Source: Paenibacillus dauci (GTDB lineage: Bacteria > Bacillota > Bacilli > Paenibacillales > Paenibacillaceae). Taken from it: a DNA stretch of 64,000 nucleotides. Location of the stretch: positions 186,001 to 250,000 of the forward strand of contig NZ_LAQQ01000005.1 in the NCBI RefSeq assembly GCF_000971985.1, read 5' to 3'. The translations under genes were made by a program, and so were the position numbers. The notes under the pieces are model-generated. The model ran no database searches. It saw only the letters and a list, made by a program, of their open reading frames with translations, and was not told the origin of the DNA. How positions within the stretch are numbered: position 1 is the stretch's first letter; each line of letters opens with the position of its first letter. Positions 53,718 through 63,328 of this stretch are shown here, piece by piece.

Positions 53718-54875
53718 CTAGGTTGATTTGGGAACTTTCCGGTATGGAATTCCAGTGAGCCATGCACCGTAAGGGATACGCGATAGCAGATAGGTGAGTA
53801 GTATGGACAGCCCCAGAGTAATAAGAGCCGTAATAAGGGTCCGCACAGTTACATCCCATCCCGCCATGATCCAATCGTCTACTCCATACGTAATTCTGAG
53901 CATCAGGGCATGTGCCAGATAACCACCATAGGAATACCGGCTGATTATGATCCACCATTGACGATGCCTACTGCTCTCCGACCGCGTAATACTGAGCGCC
54001 AGCTGATATACCAACAGCACAGATGCCGTCAGAAATATAGCCATTAACGGCTGCAGTAGCGTAAGTCCAATAAATCGTCTGCCGTAAGAGGCGTCTGCTG
54101 GAAATCCACCGGTAACCATGCCTGTATAATACAGTACAAATAACCCGCATAGCAGCATTACCGGGAATTTGACCCGTTGCAGCATACCCAGGAAACTATT
54201 AATATGTAGACCGGCTAACGCTCCCAAAAAGAAATAATACAGATAGTACACAATATTCCGGTCTGCATACGTAGTAAAGTACGGAGTCAATACCGGGATT
54301 TGCCAAGCTTCCGCCAATTCCGATAGCCAAGGCCGTAAAAACAAAATCAGCTCATAACCCGCAAACAGGATCAAAGGCAGTAGCCATAACGCATATTGCC
54401 GTTGACTCGTCCACTGTACCGCTTTTCGTACAATCGTACGCAGAAAAGGAAACAGCAGATACATTGGTATAATCATGACAATATACCATAGATGGTAGCT
54501 GGACTTGCCAGTATACCAGTACCGGGTAACATCCGGCAGCCATTCTATAACCGGTCTGGCATAGGTTCCATTCAGCCCGGCATAAAGTAGTGACCATAAT
54601 AAATAGGGCACAATAATATCTTTAAACCGTTTGCGGATAAAAGAGCTGTAGGATATCACCCCGTCATAGTTATAAAAAAGCACCAGCCCAGTAATAAAGA
54701 TAAAGGCCGGTACCGCAAATTTGGCCGCTAATAGCATCAATGTGAGTCTGACACCATCTCCCGCCGTCACTTCAGGCACGACGGAGTAATGAGCGATCGA
54801 GTGCTGCAGCACAACGGCGGCAAAAGCCATGCCACGCAGAATCTCAATTTCTCCAAGTCTTTGTTTTTGTATCAT
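53718..54875 (-). CDS. acyltransferase 3 family membrane protein
   Basis: A 385-residue protein with about ten membrane helices. The N-terminal motif EIEILRGMAFAAVVLQH carries the family's conserved Arg and the catalytic-type His at helix 1; AFIFITGLVLFY, LLWSLLYAG and SYHLWYIVMIIP are also typical. Such enzymes O-acylate sugars of exopolysaccharide or cell-wall polymers (OafA/YrhL group). GGGAGAG precedes the ATG. Monocistronic; the target polymer is unknown. Confidence 0.9.
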   Translation of the reverse strand: MIQKQRLGEIEILRGMAFAAVVLQHSIAHYSVVPEVTAGDGVRLTLMLLAAKFAVPAFIFITGLVLFYNYDGVISYSSFIRKRFKDIIVPYLLWSLLYAGLNGTYARPVIEWLPDVTRYWYTGKSSYHLWYIVMIIPMYLLFPFLRTIVRKAVQWTSQRQYALWLLPLILFAGYELILFLRPWLSELAEAWQIPVLTPYFTTYADRNIVYYLYYFFLGALAGLHINSFLGMLQRVKFPVMLLCGLFVLYYTGMVTGGFPADASYGRRFIGLTLLQPLMAIFLTASVLLVYQLALSITRSESSRHRQWWIIISRYSYGGYLAHALMLRITYGVDDWIMAGWDVTVRTLITALITLGLSILLTYLLSRIPYGAWLTGIPYRKVPKST

Positions 54876-54908
54876 ACTGCTCTCCCGATCATCATAACGA
54901 CTGCATGA

Positions 54909-55121
54909 TTATTTACACATCATAATAGTTTCATCATTCCATGTGCCTGCATTTGACATCGCTGGCGGTGCCGGAATTTGAGCGCCCTGTTTAGGTGCCT
55001 GCGTAGATGAACCTGGCATACGCAGTTCATTGCGCAATTTTTTAATCCATTGACGGCGCGTCTTTTTCTTGTCTTTGATCGAGCCTGACGTCTGATGATT
55101 AAACATTAGCTGAGCTTGCAT
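54909..55121 (-). CDS. small basic hypothetical protein
   Basis: A 70-residue protein. The N-terminal half is strongly basic (SIKDKKKTRRQWIKKLRNELR) and the C-terminal half is Pro/Ala/Gln rich, ending NDETIMMCK. No membrane segment. The start MQAQLMFNHQ is fixed by GGGAGG upstream. It lies 33 bp upstream of the acyltransferase start on the same strand, so they may be co-transcribed. No family known to me. Confidence 0.6.
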   Translation of the reverse strand: MQAQLMFNHQTSGSIKDKKKTRRQWIKKLRNELRMPGSSTQAPKQGAQIPAPPAMSNAGTWNDETIMMCK

Positions 55122-55266
55122 CAGTATTACCTCCCCATTCATAATTTTGGAAAGCATAGCACCTTCCACTGCCAGTATAACGTCAATCCCGCAAATCGGA
55201 TAGGGCATTTATAACCTAATCCGCAAAACCTACTCAAAGATTATAGCGAAACCTGCAGAAATATGA

Positions 55267-55306
55267 CGAAAAGCCCATCTCCGGCAGTATTCTACCGAAG
55301 ATGAGC
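55267..55306 (-). terminator. terminator of the stress-protein gene
   Basis: GCTCATCTTCGG and GCCGGAGATGGGC arms with G-T pairs, followed on the minus strand by TTTTC. Confidence 0.75.
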
Positions 55307-55412
55307 CTGTTTAAAGCGTCATGTTTGCAGGAGACGGATTATTCATCTGTCCAATTTGCTGTATATTCTGGTGTATTTACTGGTAAGATCTGCATGGGTC
55401 ATACGACTGTAT

Positions 55413-56102
55413 TTATACGCCGTATCCGCCATTGGAGTAAGAAGTCAGTTTGTTATCCGAACCCTGACTGTCATTATTGGTATCTTTTGGAGTAACATCG
55501 CTGCGAACTTCCGACGCATTCGGATCATCTTCGGTACGTGTTTCTCTTTGGTTGGTTGTTGTGGTTCCCGCTGTTGTAGAACCGATCGTTTGTCCGTCAT
55601 CACGGGTACGATATCTGGATTCGTTCAGTGAACGATTGTTCCGGAATACACCGTAAGCATGATCATAACGATCATCTTCATCTACGAGCACCAAAATTTT
55701 ACCTTCATTTACGTAGCCTTCATATTCATTGGCTTCGTCTTCTGGAATACCCATTCCGACCAAACCGCCTACCAGTCCACCTGCACCTGCACCTACAGCT
55801 GCGCCGGTAATCGTCGCTGCAATAGGGCCGGCCGCCAGAATCGGTCCAATTCCCGGAATAGCCAGTGCGCCCAGTCCGGCGAGCAGACCTGCTGTACCGC
55901 CGAGAATACCGCCTGTAGTAGCACCGGCAGCCACACCTTCCGGTGCTTTCGTATCGGTCTCGTCCGTAATGGCACGCATATCTTCTTTATCCTTGGTAAT
56001 CACCGAAATTTCGTCTGTAGTGAATCCTTGGGCTTTCAGATCTTCTATCGCTTTAGATGCTTCGCGTTCCGTTTCGAATACACCCACAATTTTCTTGTCC
56101 AT
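55413..56102 (-). CDS. general stress protein with YflT-like domain and glycine zipper
   Basis: A 229-residue protein. Residues 1-45 match the general stress protein 17M (YflT) domain (KKIVGVFETEREASKAIEDL, then FTTDEISVITKD). A Gly/Ala-rich hydrophobic hairpin follows at about 58-120 (GGILGGTAGLLAGLG and later GAAVGAGAGGLVGGLVG), then a short mixed domain and a low-complexity tail of Thr, Asn, Asp and Arg. In Bacillus such genes are sigma-B controlled; a matching promoter is at 56202-56227. Probably membrane-associated; biochemical role unknown. Confidence 0.82.
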   Translation of the reverse strand: MDKKIVGVFETEREASKAIEDLKAQGFTTDEISVITKDKEDMRAITDETDTKAPEGVAAGATTGGILGGTAGLLAGLGALAIPGIGPILAAGPIAATITGAAVGAGAGGLVGGLVGMGIPEDEANEYEGYVNEGKILVLVDEDDRYDHAYGVFRNNRSLNESRYRTRDDGQTIGSTTAGTTTTNQRETRTEDDPNASEVRSDVTPKDTNNDSQGSDNKLTSYSNGGYGV

Positions 56103-56201
56103 GATTGTTACCTCCCTATGGTTGGCTTTCTACAAGCCTTCGTGAAGATGTTGTAACTTTCAAGATTTGGTACATTGTTGTACATGTGGTCCTGCATATA
56201 C

Positions 56202-56227
56202 TTACCCGTGCAGAGATTCGTTCAAAC
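56202..56227 (-). promoter_or_regulatory. sigma-B-like promoter of the stress-protein gene
   Basis: GTTTGA (56227-56222), 14-bp spacer, GGGTAA (56207-56202) on the minus strand, against the B. subtilis sigma-B consensus GTTTAA-N12-14-GGGTAT. Confidence 0.55.
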
Positions 56228-56249
56228 GTCAGAACATAATGATAACTGC

Positions 56250-58841
56250 TTATTGACGCGGTTTGGCCCGATTGGTTGCTTGGGCTTCCAGTGGCTGATC
56301 CGGCCAGTAATGCTTCGGATAACGTCCTTTGAGATCTTTTTTCACCTCAAAATATGCCTCTTTCCAAAAGCTCTCCAGATCATTGGTTACCTGAACCGGA
56401 CGACTTGCTGGCGATAGAAGCTGGATTGTCAGCGGAACGCTTCCCCCAATCAGTGGTGTACTTGCACAGCCGAACATCTCCTGCAGACGTACAGCAATGG
56501 AAGGACGCTCCGGATCGGTATAATCGATAGGAATACGGCTTCCACTTGGCACCTGAATATGGGTAGGTACCTGCTGATCCATTCGCTGCTTTTGGTCCCA
56601 GGAGAGTCGGTTGGCAAGTAGTTCAGCCGGATTGAGCTTTCTTGCTTCAGAAAGACGGCGCATTCCCTGCAAATAAGGCATTAGCCACTCGTCTGCTTCA
56701 TTGAGGAGCTGCTGCTCATCAACCGACGGATAATCCGGATCAACCCGGTGCATACAATCCATTCGCTGACGCAGCTGGAGCGCAGCGCGTGACCACTGAA
56801 GCGCTCCAAGACCCTTTTCCCGAATTGCATTCAGCAGCGCTTGCTGTACATCTTCAGCAGAAGGTGATGGATCATTGACAGCCTGCAGCTCGATCGCACC
56901 CAGTTTTGTTATTTTGCGGGCAGATACCGATTCCCGTTCAGCATCATAAGTAACTTCCCGAATCATCTGGATCTGGTTAGCATGAATATGACGGATCGTC
57001 TGTTCACGGATACCTGCTGCCAATAAAATCCGGCTTTCACTACCGTTATCGTCCAGCTCGGCAGCTACCAGATAAGCAGTAGTAGATAAATATTCTGTCC
57101 GGCCACGATAGGCTGGAATATGAGCTCCACGGCCTATCCGCAGCAGAAATTTGCCGTCTCCTCTTCCTTTGGCGATTCGATCCGGATAGGCGAGGGATAT
57201 CAAGGCACCAAGCCAGTCATCGCCGGGTTTGTACTCGGTGCCTTCAGATGTATTATTTCTATCCTCTATTCTGGCGGCTCCCGCCTTGTGAAGTTGATTT
57301 TCCTGCTGCAACTGACTCAGCTGTTTATAAAAACGGCCTGCCCATTCTTTGATTCGCTCTACTAGATGACGATCAGCCGTATAACTACCTTTTCCCTGTA
57401 GGGCTTCGATCCGGTGAGCCAAATCAATACCTGCTGCAGTTGGAGACAGAATATCTTTTTCCTGCAGCAGCGCGGCTACATCACAGGCTTCGCGCTCCAT
57501 ATTCCATTCGGCAGCTTTTAGAATCATATGACCAAGACGTGGATGGGTACCCATTTGGGCTATTCGACGTCCGTGATCGGTAATGCGTCCATTCTGTTCG
57601 AGAGCTTCCAGCTGCTTAAGCAGCTCTACCGCATGATTATAGGATGCAGCTGGCGGTTGGTCCAGCCAGCTCAACTCTTGTACTGTTGTTCCCCAGGAAG
57701 CTACTTCCAGTGCCAGCGGAGCCAGATCACTCTGCAGAATCTCTGGAGTCCGAGAGTCTGCCAGACGCTGATGCTCTTCCTGGCTCCACATTCTGTAACA
57801 TACTCCCGGCCGTTGCCGTCCAGCCCGGCCCCGGCGCTGGTCAGCAGCATCAATAGATACTTGCAGCGTCTCCATTCGCTCCATACCTGTACGTGCAGAG
57901 AATAGACGTGTGCGCATTAATCCACTGTCTATCACAATATTGACTCCATCCACTGTAACGCTGGATTCGGCCAGTGATGTAGCCAGCACAACTTTGCGAC
58001 GATCAGCTGGACCTGCCTTAACTGCCAGATCTTGCTGTTCGGGCTTCAATCCACCATGCAGCATAACAATATCCATCTGACGCAGCAGCGGATCACTGCT
58101 CGTCAGCAGCTCATCCTGTACACGCCGAATCTCTCTTACTCCCGGGAGGAAGACAAGTGCATGCCCCTCATGTCGGTGCAAAGTCTTGAGGATCACTGCC
58201 GCCAGCTTCTGCTCTATTCGTCCCGAAGAGCGGCGATATAATGTATATACCGACTCGCCCTCTTCATAATAAGTCTCAACAGGATAACTTCTGCCAGCAC
58301 TGGATAATATAGTGGCACCACCGAGTAATCCAGCTACCGGCTCGGGATCCATCGTAGCAGACATAACGAGTACTCTCAGATCTTCACGCAAAAGAGACCT
58401 GCTCTCCAGTACAAAAGCAAGTCCAAGATCGGCATGCAAATTCCGCTCATGAAATTCATCCAGAATAATCAATCCTGCCTGTTCCAGTGATGGATCATGC
58501 TGGAGCATCCGTGTCAGTACGCCTTCTGTTACCACTTCAATGATGGTCTGCGGACCTACACGAGTATCCATGGCAACCCGGTAACCTACCGTTTCTCCTA
58601 CACGCTCTCCCAGCGCTGCAGCCATATAACGGGCAGCAGATATGGCTGCCAGCCTTCTCGGCTCTAGCATAATAATACGCCGACCGTTCAGCCAGGATTC
58701 ATGTCGCAGCGCCAGCGGCAGCCGTGTAGTCTTGCCGGCACCCGGTTCTGCAGTTAATACAGCAGTGCCGGAATGCGCCAGCGCCTTTTTCAAATCGGGG
58801 ATTAGTTCATCCACCGGTAATCGTACAGATTCGTTTGACAT
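56250..58841 (-). CDS. hrpB: ATP-dependent helicase HrpB
   Basis: An 863-residue DEAH-type helicase. Motif I is EPGAGKTTRLPLAL (32-45), motif II DEFHER (the HrpB form of DEAH), motif III SATMD, and the later helicase motifs include ATSLAESSVTVDG and DQRRGRAGRQRPG. The C-terminal HrpB domain ends with WPDQPLEAQATNR (WP-type motif). Length and order fit HrpB of bacteria. Its cellular RNA or DNA substrate is not settled. AAAGGA precedes the ATG; 75 bp downstream of the DUF1992 gene. Confidence 0.94.
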   Translation of the reverse strand: MSNESVRLPVDELIPDLKKALAHSGTAVLTAEPGAGKTTRLPLALRHESWLNGRRIIMLEPRRLAAISAARYMAAALGERVGETVGYRVAMDTRVGPQTIIEVVTEGVLTRMLQHDPSLEQAGLIILDEFHERNLHADLGLAFVLESRSLLREDLRVLVMSATMDPEPVAGLLGGATILSSAGRSYPVETYYEEGESVYTLYRRSSGRIEQKLAAVILKTLHRHEGHALVFLPGVREIRRVQDELLTSSDPLLRQMDIVMLHGGLKPEQQDLAVKAGPADRRKVVLATSLAESSVTVDGVNIVIDSGLMRTRLFSARTGMERMETLQVSIDAADQRRGRAGRQRPGVCYRMWSQEEHQRLADSRTPEILQSDLAPLALEVASWGTTVQELSWLDQPPAASYNHAVELLKQLEALEQNGRITDHGRRIAQMGTHPRLGHMILKAAEWNMEREACDVAALLQEKDILSPTAAGIDLAHRIEALQGKGSYTADRHLVERIKEWAGRFYKQLSQLQQENQLHKAGAARIEDRNNTSEGTEYKPGDDWLGALISLAYPDRIAKGRGDGKFLLRIGRGAHIPAYRGRTEYLSTTAYLVAAELDDNGSESRILLAAGIREQTIRHIHANQIQMIREVTYDAERESVSARKITKLGAIELQAVNDPSPSAEDVQQALLNAIREKGLGALQWSRAALQLRQRMDCMHRVDPDYPSVDEQQLLNEADEWLMPYLQGMRRLSEARKLNPAELLANRLSWDQKQRMDQQVPTHIQVPSGSRIPIDYTDPERPSIAVRLQEMFGCASTPLIGGSVPLTIQLLSPASRPVQVTNDLESFWKEAYFEVKKDLKGRYPKHYWPDQPLEAQATNRAKPRQ

Positions 58842-58915
58842 AGTATTTCCTTTCCGGTCAACAATTTAGACAAATAAAGAGGAGCTGCACCATTTTATTG
58901 CAAAAAGCTGCATAC

Positions 58916-59287
58916 TTACATACCGGTAAGACGTTTACGGATTTTATGCTCATAGCGTCCATAAGAGGGATTGTTTGTCCATCCATTTTGGGCTGTGAGC
59001 ATATTTAGACGAAGCGTCTTCTCATCCAGCCGTCTGCGAAGTTCCTGACGCTCTCCATCATGCTGACAGGCTGCAATAAGATCGGTTAATGTCAACATTT
59101 CCTGACGGAGAGTCAATTCTTCCGGCATAATATTGGCATTTTTCATAATTTTATAGGCAGCTCGTAGTTCTTCGGGTACATGAGACAGATCTTCCAGTTC
59201 CAGCGGTTTGCCTTTGCCAGGCAGATCATCGAATTCTCCTTTTTGCATAGCTTCTTCAATCATTTGATCCGCTAGCCAGGATAACAT
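58916..59287 (-). CDS. DUF1992 (DnaJ-homologue C28-like) protein
   Basis: A 123-residue helical protein with the DUF1992 hallmarks: LADQMIEEAMQKGEFDDLPGKGKPLELED, then VPEELRAAYKIMKNANIMPEEL. The family is shared by bacteria and the human DNAJC28 C-terminus, but its role is unclear. AAAGGAGAGG precedes the ATG. It lies upstream of hrpB on the same strand and may be co-transcribed. Confidence 0.9.
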   Translation of the reverse strand: MLSWLADQMIEEAMQKGEFDDLPGKGKPLELEDLSHVPEELRAAYKIMKNANIMPEELTLRQEMLTLTDLIAACQHDGERQELRRRLDEKTLRLNMLTAQNGWTNNPSYGRYEHKIRKRLTGM

Positions 59288-59839
59288 ATCTTCCTCTCCT
59301 TTCGGCAGTTCCCTATTATCGATTTGAAATTCCTGTTTATTTTGAAATGGGATTCATGTCTGGTGTACTTGTGATCATCGTCCCAGAATAATGTATCCAT
59401 CTTGTCTGCATAATCTATCAAAACTATTCACTCTAAATGGGCTGTGTTCACTTATCTACAGCAATATTCCTATCCTTTTAACGTAATAATAGTCTGCGTA
59501 TTTCACTTTTAATTATACATGATCCTTTCTATTGAAACGAGTTCGCTAATGAACAAGCACTCAATCTAATGATCCATTTTATGCAGCAATAATATATAGA
59601 AAAGAGATCTTCGTATAGAAAAGAAAATTCATAGTTTGGTTGTTTCTCTCGACTTGAATCCAGCATACAAACAGCTTTCATTCATGAAAACCATTTATTT
59701 GATAAAGTATTAAGCGATGTTGTATTCAATTAAATGTACAAAAAGAAAAGCCACCGAGAATTGCTCGGCAGCTGCAGCGTTCCTAATAGGACGCACTGTT
59801 TATATTGCTTTAAAAAAGAAATCAAATCTGCTTCCTTGT
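59288..59839. other. AT-rich intergenic region
   Basis: Apart from the terminator at 59740-59772 and a direct repeat of ATAGAAAAGA (near 59597 and 59618), I see nothing that suggests a gene or RNA. Confidence 0.4.
59740..59772 (-). terminator. terminator of the epimerase gene
   Basis: GCTGCCGAG and CTCGGTGGC arms (with G-T pairs), followed on the minus strand by TTTTCTTTTT. Confidence 0.75.
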
Positions 59840-60745
59840 CTATTCAGAAACGCGGAGACTTAGTAGACGAGCTTGTTCCTCCAATGCAGTAAGAGTGTCT
59901 TCAAAGGTGCGGATCGGTCGGTAGCCCAGCTGGTCGGCAATTTTCCCAGTCTTGTAGATGGTGAGAATCGGCTTGCCCTCAGGAATGATAGGCTGTTGCT
60001 TCAGCGCTTGAAGAATACGTAGTCTAAATTGACTCTCCGGATAGTTACCGTCTACCGCATGGTAGACCTGACCGACGGCTGACGGATGGACTGCAGCCAA
60101 TATACACATTTCGGCTACGTTTTCGGCATGTACCCATGGCGCCATATCTTCGGGGTGAATCCAGTCTACTTTCTCAGCTTCGGCCAACTGCTTCACCAAT
60201 TGATCGCCCCAATGGGAATGATGCTCGGAAGAGATCAATCCGGGACGCAAGACAACTACATTCAATCCCTTTTCTTCTGCCTGTCTGACGATCCGTTCGG
60301 ATTCACATTTGGTAGAGAGATAGATCTCGGAATGACCAAACGACAACTCACTGGATTCTTCCAGTTCAACAGCCTCATCGAAATGACCATAAACAGATAC
60401 AGTCGAGATATGAACGAAGCGTTCGACACCAGCCATAAGAGCGGCATCAACCAGTGTTTGAACCCCTTTGATATTTGCTGCTTCGGCGAGCTGTCGATCA
60501 TCCCCCAGATAAGCGGCAGCATGAATAACAAATTGCACGTTTTGCATTGCTTGTTCAAGTGTCCCGCGATCATTTAGATCGCCGACGACCGCCTCGATGC
60601 CAAGATTCTCACAGATCGAAATCTGTTGCTCATTGCGGATCAGACCTTTAACCTGCGCGCCTTCTGCTAGACACCTGGTGGCAACCTTGTCACCAAGCGT
60701 CCCAGACACCCCTGTGACAAGGATGGTTTTATTATGAAGTTTCAT
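59840..60745 (-). CDS. NAD-dependent epimerase/dehydratase family protein
   Basis: A 301-residue extended SDR. The NAD motif is TGVSGTLGDKVA (11-22), followed by VIHAAAYLGD, HISTVSVYG, and an active-site-like YLSTKCESE (YxxxK). It resembles the 3-beta-hydroxysteroid/dihydroflavonol-type branch that reduces small carbonyls more than UDP-sugar epimerases; exact activity is open. GGAG precedes the ATG. A cre-like box lies 42 bp upstream (60787-60800). Confidence 0.85.
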   Translation of the reverse strand: MKLHNKTILVTGVSGTLGDKVATRCLAEGAQVKGLIRNEQQISICENLGIEAVVGDLNDRGTLEQAMQNVQFVIHAAAYLGDDRQLAEAANIKGVQTLVDAALMAGVERFVHISTVSVYGHFDEAVELEESSELSFGHSEIYLSTKCESERIVRQAEEKGLNVVVLRPGLISSEHHSHWGDQLVKQLAEAEKVDWIHPEDMAPWVHAENVAEMCILAAVHPSAVGQVYHAVDGNYPESQFRLRILQALKQQPIIPEGKPILTIYKTGKIADQLGYRPIRTFEDTLTALEEQARLLSLRVSE

Positions 60746-60786
60746 GACACATGCTCCTTATGTATACAGGCGAATCAAAGTTCAAA

Positions 60787-60800
60787 TGTAAGCGCCTGCA
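60787..60800 (+). promoter_or_regulatory. cre-like box upstream of the epimerase
   Basis: TGTAAGCGCCTGCA matches 13 of 14 consensus positions, but the one mismatch is in the core, so binding is uncertain. Confidence 0.35.
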
Positions 60801-60931
60801 ATTTCGTTTGATATTCAGGTTAATCAATTCCTTATTTTTTGGCAAGTTCGGCACGTTATGGAATTGAAAGGTCACACACTCCATTGAATCCTGAAGCTGA
60901 TAAGCCGCTTAAGTTTTTGCTGTGAACACAT

Positions 60932-60965
60932 AAAAAGGCTGCGTTCCTGTAAAAAGGACGCAGCC
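60932..60965 (-). terminator. terminator of the SDR gene
   Basis: GGCTGCGTCCT and AGGAACGCAGCC arms, followed on the minus strand by TTTTT. Confidence 0.88.
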
Positions 60966-61001
60966 AGGCTGTTGAGAATGCCTTATTTGCTTGGTAGCTA
61001 G

Positions 61002-61805
61002 TTAACAGAGCAGAGATTCCGCACCATCAATAACAATCTGGGCACCTGTAATATGACAAGCTTCGCCAGAAGACAAGAACGTAACCAGATCAGCTACATT
61101 GTCTGCCGAACCCGATTGACCAGCCAATGGCTGACGACCATTCGGGAATTCGATAGGAATGGCAATTTTTTCAACCGTTTCATTACGTTCAGTACTCTGA
61201 TCAATATTAGTCGAGATGGCTCCTGGGCAAATTACATTCACACGTACCTTGAATTGAGCCAGTTCGAGTGCTGCCATCTTGGTAAAAGCAACCTGCGCAG
61301 CTTTGGAAGAGCTATAGGCCGACATTCCAAAGCTTGCAAAGGTAGTATTACCATTAATGGAACTAGTAATAACAATACTGCCACCATCTTTTTTCAAAAA
61401 AGGAAGCGCATACTTTACAGTCAGGAAAGTACCACCCAAATTGGTATTGATCGTACGCTGCCAATCTTCGTAACTGATTTCCTCGATCGGAGCTAAAGCA
61501 CCGTTGATTCCTGCATTGGCAAAAACAACATGCAATCCACCGAAATGCTCTGCACCTTTCTCAATAGCATGTTTAACTTGTTCTTCATTTGCAATATCTA
61601 TCTCAAAAGCGAGCACGGCATCGGCGCGGATCGCCTTAATCTCTTCTTCGGTCTCCCGGATTCGTTCTGGTGACAAGTCACAGATAATGACATTAGCTCC
61701 CTGTGCAGCAAACTTTAATGCTGTAGCCTTGCCAATACCGGAGCCGCCACCGGTAACCAGTGCCGTCTTGCCCTCAAAACGGTTAGATTGAACTGTGGAT
61801 TCCAT
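61002..61805 (-). CDS. short-chain dehydrogenase/reductase
   Basis: A 267-residue classical SDR. The cofactor motif is TGGGSGIG (about 18-25) with Asp after the second strand (ICDLS), favouring NAD. NAG motif (ANAGINGA), catalytic Ser in VITSSING, and YSSSK with Tyr and Lys. The start MESTVQS has GAGGGAG upstream; a farther in-frame ATG lacks this. Substrate is not predictable; the epimerase downstream is separated by a terminator. Confidence 0.88.
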   Translation of the reverse strand: MESTVQSNRFEGKTALVTGGGSGIGKATALKFAAQGANVIICDLSPERIRETEEEIKAIRADAVLAFEIDIANEEQVKHAIEKGAEHFGGLHVVFANAGINGALAPIEEISYEDWQRTINTNLGGTFLTVKYALPFLKKDGGSIVITSSINGNTTFASFGMSAYSSSKAAQVAFTKMAALELAQFKVRVNVICPGAISTNIDQSTERNETVEKIAIPIEFPNGRQPLAGQSGSADNVADLVTFLSSGEACHITGAQIVIDGAESLLC

Positions 61806-61931
61806 ATTATTCACTCCCTCACATGTGTTGTTGGCCACTTGCTAATTAGCTTGCCACAACAATTACCCACATACGACCAATAAGGAATCACCTTAATATA
61901 TATTTATATACAGATGTAGGAGAGAAATGAC

Positions 61932-61963
61932 AAAACCGGACAGCCTAAAATCCTGTCCGGTCT
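61932..61963 (-). terminator. terminator of the 62079-62906 gene
   Basis: ACCGGACAG and CTGTCCGGT arms, followed on the minus strand by TTTTG. Confidence 0.85.
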
Positions 61964-62078
61964 TATTTGACTTCTGATATGAACGTTCTGACAATCGCGA
62001 AGATGAATCATGATGCACGACGAAACTTTTTTGGTAACTGTCTGTTTTAGCCCATCAACTCTGCATCTGGATAAAGCC

Positions 62079-62906
62079 TTAAACCGATTCGGGCTGTTGT
62101 ACCCAATCGAGCAGCATCTGACGAAAATGAACCTTGTCTGCCGGTACCGCAATCATCCAGTCTTCTTCATCCTGATTACTGCGTCGTACAATCCAGTTGG
62201 TATCATCATCAGCCAGCAGAATAGCGCCTTTGCGTTGCCAGTTCTCTTCATCCCAGTAGGAGAATTGAACTTCTGCATATAACCGATTCTCCGACAATAC
62301 ACCGGCGAACAGTCGGGACCCTTCCAGATCTCCAGTCATTTCACTCAGCTGATTAGTTAATTGGCGATTACGATGAGTCTGCTTGTTCCGTATATAGTCA
62401 TCAAACCATTGACCGGAAAAAGTCAGTGCCGGCATCTCATTGGCCGGATACGTATTCAGATTCATCTTTTCCATAACAAGGCTGCACGCCTCCGTCAATG
62501 TACCCATTGGTCTGAGCGTATAATATCCCGGGAGGTCTTCAGCTTGCCTGATCTCAATGACTCCATCACTGCTAAAATAGGTATGGCTATCATATAGCTG
62601 CTTGCCTGACTCTGTTTTGTACTGGTAACGCAGACAGCATCCACGCTTATAAATACCTGTAAATGGGTGCTCACCAGCTGACGTCTGAGTCACCAGAGCT
62701 TCAAACTGCTCTGCACTTAAACATCCCTTTTGCAGCAGCGATACCGCTACCTGCTTCCAATTGGTCGTTAACACTCCACTATTCTGTATCGAAAAAGGGT
62801 TTTCTTTTCCCAGAATCCGATCAAAACCCAGAATACCAGCCAGAAAAAACATCTCTTTGTCTGTCAGTGTCAACGTTCTCTCATTAAATGAGTTAAAGGC
62901 GAACAT
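62079..62906 (-). CDS. hypothetical protein
   Basis: A 275-residue soluble protein. The N-terminal region resembles a small winged or helical module (LTDKEMFFLAGILGFDRI), the middle has a paired-cysteine stretch (RGCCLRYQYKTESGKQLYD), and the C-terminal half is beta rich (RLYAEVQFSYWDEENWQRKGAILL). I do not recognise it. An EspG-like type VII secretion accessory fold is conceivable from the layout, but no secretion genes are near. Monocistronic with terminator. Confidence 0.65.
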   Translation of the reverse strand: MFAFNSFNERTLTLTDKEMFFLAGILGFDRILGKENPFSIQNSGVLTTNWKQVAVSLLQKGCLSAEQFEALVTQTSAGEHPFTGIYKRGCCLRYQYKTESGKQLYDSHTYFSSDGVIEIRQAEDLPGYYTLRPMGTLTEACSLVMEKMNLNTYPANEMPALTFSGQWFDDYIRNKQTHRNRQLTNQLSEMTGDLEGSRLFAGVLSENRLYAEVQFSYWDEENWQRKGAILLADDDTNWIVRRSNQDEEDWMIAVPADKVHFRQMLLDWVQQPESV

Positions 62907-63328
62907 ATGGCAGGTCTTCTCCCTTCAATATTGACATGTAAGCTTTTATATCTATATAAAAGGGTAATCATGTTTATATAATAGCATTTAAAGGTTCTTT
63001 GTGCCCATTTAAATGTAGCACTATAGACTTAATTTTGTCAATTATAGTTTAAATAATAATCTCATTTTTCTATACCTTATCACTGTATTATGAACAAATG
63101 ATTACTAACTTGCACTGAATCGTACAATTAATTGATAAATATGTGTCCTGGAAGGTTATTTCCATGGATGTTTTAGGTGAATATCAGGTTCCTTTAAGTT
63201 TTCTTTAAGGAAAGGCGATTACAATAAACTCAAGTTAACGGAATACTATATCTATTTTCCCGAATGATAGACTTATGATCACTTGCCGTTAACTAGGAAT
63301 GACTTATAAATAGATGAGGTGATTAATA
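62907..63328. other. AT-rich intergenic region with inverted repeats
   Basis: Holds divergent promoters. TTCCTT and AAGGAA arms occur near 63189-63211, and a 9-bp inverted repeat is listed separately at 63233-63294. No gene is seen. Confidence 0.4.
63233..63294. repeat. inverted repeat upstream of the 79-residue gene
   Basis: AGTTAACGG (63233-63241) and CCGTTAACT (63286-63294) are perfect 9-bp complements 44 bases apart, ending 34 bp before the start codon. They could be two half-operators bridged by a looping regulator, or a leader stem. Confidence 0.55.
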
